Shown here piece by piece: positions 6,534 through 8,299 of a stretch of 8,299 nucleotides of DNA. The number at the start of each line of letters is the position of its first letter. The stretch's first letter is position 1. The stretch is from Chloroflexota bacterium (GTDB taxonomy: Bacteria > Chloroflexota > Limnocylindria > Limnocylindrales > CSP1-4). A model generated the notes under the pieces. The model worked only from the letters and a program-made list of their open reading frames with translations. It did no database searches and was not told the origin of the DNA. The stretch lies in contig JACCYW010000130.1 of the NCBI GenBank assembly GCA_013696275.1, forward strand, positions 1 through 8,299. The letters are read 5' to 3'. Made by a program: the position numbers and the translations under genes.

Positions 6534-7652
6534 TCACGGCGGGCGTTGGTAGAAAGGCAACTCGACTACTTCGGCAGGAACGTGCGAGGTCCGGATGCGG
6601 ACCTCCAGCATGGTACCTGTGGCGGAGCTCGCGCGAGGCACGTAGGCCATCGCGATGGCCTTGCCGAGGGTCGGTGACAGGGTGCCACTGGTGACCAGGC
6701 CGATGGGATCCGCTCCGTCCGGGCCATGGACAGGGTGGCCGTGACGAGCGATGCCGCGACCGTGCAGGCTCAGGCCGATGAGGCTTCTGGTGGGGCCCTC
6801 TTCCAGAGCGCTGGCCAGGGCGGCACGGCCCACGAAGTCGCTCTCCTTGTCCAGCTTGACGATGCGTCCCTGGCCAGCCTCCAGGGGTGTCGTGGCCAGG
6901 TCCAGCTCATTGCCGTAAAGGGGCATGCCGGCCTCCAGTCGCAGGGTGTCGCGGGCACCGAGGCCGGCCACAGCGAGGCCACCTTCGCGGCCGGCCTGAC
7001 ATATCCGGTCCCAGGCATCCAGCGCGGCATCGGCATGCACGAACAGTTCGAAGCCGTCCTCGCCGGTGTAGCCAGTGCGGGCGACATATGCCGGCACCCC
7101 GGCGGCGTGCCCTTCGGCGATGGCGTAGTAAGGCAGCGACTCGAGTGGGAGCTCGGTCAGCGGAGCCAGGATGCTTCGTGCCTTCGGTCCCTGGACAGCG
7201 ATGAGCGACGTGCGCAGCGACGCATCATCCAGGGCCGCCTCGAAACCGGCCAGCCGATGGCGCAGAGCCTCGGCCACGGCTGGCACATTCGCGGCATTGG
7301 GGACGACCAGGAAGCGTTCGTCCGCGACCCGGTACACGATGAGGTCGTCGATGATGCCGCCCTGGGGCGTACATATCATCGAGTAGTGGGCTCGGCCGAC
7401 CTTGAGTCGGGGCGGGTCGCTCACCAGCGCGTAGGCCAGGGCCGCGCCGGCGCCCGGGCCACTCAGCCACAGCTCGCCCATGTGGGAAAGGTCGAAGATG
7501 CCGGCCCGTTGACGGACGGCGTGGTGCTCCGAGGTGATGCCGTCGTATCGGACCGGCATCTCCCAGCCACCGAAGCCGATCATCCGGGCACCCAGGGCCA
7601 CGTGCCGATGGAAGAGCGGCGTGCGCTGCAGCTGAGCCGGCACGACGGTCAT
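6534..7652 (-). CDS. gcvT: Aminomethyltransferase, glycine cleavage system T protein
   Basis: This cytoplasmic enzyme releases ammonia from the aminomethyl group on GcvH and transfers the methylene to tetrahydrofolate, giving 5,10-methylene-THF. It is 372 residues long, normal for GcvT. Visible signatures are IGFGGWEMPVRYDGITSEH (25-43), GIFDLSHMGEL (51-61), GGIIDDLIVYR (98-108) with the Asp pair 102/103 where the catalytic aspartate is expected, RTGYTGEDGFEL (192-203), and ARDTLRLEAGMPLYGNELD (233-251). The start is the ATG at 7652, which overlaps the Nudix stop (ATGA). It begins MTVVPAQLQRTPLFHRHVAL, a normal family N-terminus. A longer reading from 7724 only adds an Arg/Gly-rich shadow of the Nudix gene. 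The related folate enzymes of the YgfZ and sarcosine-oxidase families are unlikely given the motifs and the gcvH-gcvPA-gcvPB neighbours. Confidence 0.98.
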   Translation of the reverse strand: MTVVPAQLQRTPLFHRHVALGARMIGFGGWEMPVRYDGITSEHHAVRQRAGIFDLSHMGELWLSGPGAGAALAYALVSDPPRLKVGRAHYSMICTPQGGIIDDLIVYRVADERFLVVPNAANVPAVAEALRHRLAGFEAALDDASLRTSLIAVQGPKARSILAPLTELPLESLPYYAIAEGHAAGVPAYVARTGYTGEDGFELFVHADAALDAWDRICQAGREGGLAVAGLGARDTLRLEAGMPLYGNELDLATTPLEAGQGRIVKLDKESDFVGRAALASALEEGPTRSLIGLSLHGRGIARHGHPVHGPDGADPIGLVTSGTLSPTLGKAIAMAYVPRASSATGTMLEVRIRTSHVPAEVVELPFYQRPP

Positions 7653-8251
7653 GCCATCGCCACCCCGTCGGTCCCGCCGCGGTCCGCGCCGGCCATCGAC
7701 AGGGCCTGGGCGACGATCGACCACTCGGAGGGGAAACTCATCAAGCCTTCGGCATCGATGGTCAGGACCCAGCGCACCTCGTCGAACTCATGGTCGTGGG
7801 CGGCGAGATCGCCACCGATCGACTCCATCAGGAAGTAATGCACCGTCTTGTGGACGCGCCGCCCGCCCACCACGAACCAGTACCGGACGTCCCCGACACG
7901 CGCCAGGATGCGCACTTCCAGACCGGTCTCTTCGGCGACCTCGCGAAGGGCGGTCTGCTCGGAGGTCTCGCCCGCCATGGGCGTCCCCTTGGGCAGCGTC
8001 CAGGTGATGTTGTCGCGCTCGCGACGCCGCTTCCCGAGGACCAGCTCGAGGCCGTCGGGCGACTGCCGCATGACGATGCCGCCGGCTGAGGTGGCCCGGT
8101 CGACGGGCAGTCTCGCCCGACCACGCCGCCTGGAAGTCTGGCCGGTCGCGGCGGGCGTCGTGGACGCCTCCGCCTCCTTCCGGCGCGCTGGCGCCGTCAG
8201 CCGAGCCAACGCGCCGCGACGCGCAGTCGCGCTGGCGCGGCGCTGGACCAC
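7649..8251 (-). CDS. Nudix hydrolase (MutT-like), start uncertain
   Basis: This is a Nudix-family pyrophosphohydrolase that cleaves a nucleoside diphosphate linked to another group. A complete Nudix box (G-x5-E-x7-REUxEExGU) runs from Gly89 to Leu111 and includes REVAEETGL. It is preceded by SAGGIVMR and WTLPKG and followed by YWFVVGGRRVHKTVHYFLM, an arrangement that recalls the mycobacterial MutT4-like group. The substrate cannot be fixed; oxidised nucleotides, ADP-ribose or dinucleoside polyphosphates are all possible. Residues 1-52 are a basic, Arg/Ala-rich low-complexity tail. The chosen start is a GTG at 8251 with no good ribosome site. TTG at 8209 is another option. The frame also remains open from 8252 to the right edge, so the protein may be longer and truncated here. 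Its stop overlaps the gcvT ATG, so it appears to be the upstream member of the gcv operon. Confidence 0.9.
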   Translation of the reverse strand: MVQRRASATARRGALARLTAPARRKEAEASTTPAATGQTSRRRGRARLPVDRATSAGGIVMRQSPDGLELVLGKRRRERDNITWTLPKGTPMAGETSEQTALREVAEETGLEVRILARVGDVRYWFVVGGRRVHKTVHYFLMESIGGDLAAHDHEFDEVRWVLTIDAEGLMSFPSEWSIVAQALSMAGADRGGTDGVAMA

Positions 8252-8299
8252 CGCATCTGCGGCTGCCGCCGAAGGAAGCTGCGGCCTCCCGTGCAGGGG

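Noticed and set aside
6534..7724. Longer gcvT reading starting at 7724
   Set aside because: The extra 24 residues are Arg/Gly/Asp-rich, lie inside the Nudix gene and are absent from the normal GcvT N-terminus; the ATG at 7652 gives the expected protein.
6726..7838. Plus-strand open frame of 370 codons opposite gcvT and the Nudix gene
   Set aside because: It is a shadow of two confidently identified genes, has no recognisable motifs and crosses the junction between them.
8150..8250. GC-rich repeated GCGCTGGCG-like words near the right edge
   Set aside because: They are short, imperfect and explained by Ala/Arg codons in the Nudix tail; no ordered repeat is present.

Overview
The window is high in G+C and every credible gene reads on the minus strand, so transcription runs from the right edge to the left. 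It looks like ordinary chromosomal metabolism rather than an accessory island: I see no integrase, transposase, phage gene, CRISPR array, tRNA or rRNA. The host is probably a high-GC Gram-positive-type or monoderm-like bacterium. The split P-protein, the lipoprotein with a Ser/Pro/Glu-rich linker and the gene order would suit Chloroflexota (for example Limnocylindria-like lineages) or Actinomycetota. That placement is inference only.

Right half (3258-8299): a tightly packed cluster ordered Nudix hydrolase > gcvT > gcvH > gcvPA > gcvPB. It encodes the T, H and both P subunits of the glycine cleavage system. Nudix/gcvT and gcvPA/gcvPB overlap by 4 bases (ATGA), gcvH/gcvPA are 3 bases apart, and gcvT/gcvH are 43 bases apart, so this reads as one translationally coupled operon. 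GcvPA/GcvPB decarboxylate glycine with PLP, GcvH carries the aminomethyl group on lipoyl-Lys63, and GcvT passes the one-carbon unit to tetrahydrofolate. The fourth component, the L-protein (dihydrolipoyl dehydrogenase), is not here. The Nudix reading frame stays open to the right edge, so its true start, and the operon promoter, may lie outside the window.

Middle (3014-3257): a 244-base intergenic region. It holds a sigma70-type promoter with perfect TTGACA and TATAAT hexamers (19-base spacer), an 8-base inverted repeat overlapping the -35 element, and a leader of roughly 120 bases with a long-range stem and a direct repeat. This separates the gcv operon from the transport unit.

Left half (1-3013): an ABC importer unit. 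A 690-residue family 5 (peptide/nickel/opine type) solute-binding lipoprotein is followed, after 167 bases holding two strong tandem hairpins, by the start of a DppB/OppB-type permease that runs off the left edge. The lipoprotein is tethered by a tandemly repeated SPSEPAG linker. The remaining importer genes (second permease, ATPases) would be expected further left but cannot be seen.

I found no evidence of a new type of system. The points most worth a second look are the hairpin pair between binding protein and permease, the inverted repeat on the promoter, the coupling of a Nudix hydrolase to gcvT, and the 21-base tandem repeat in the lipoprotein gene.
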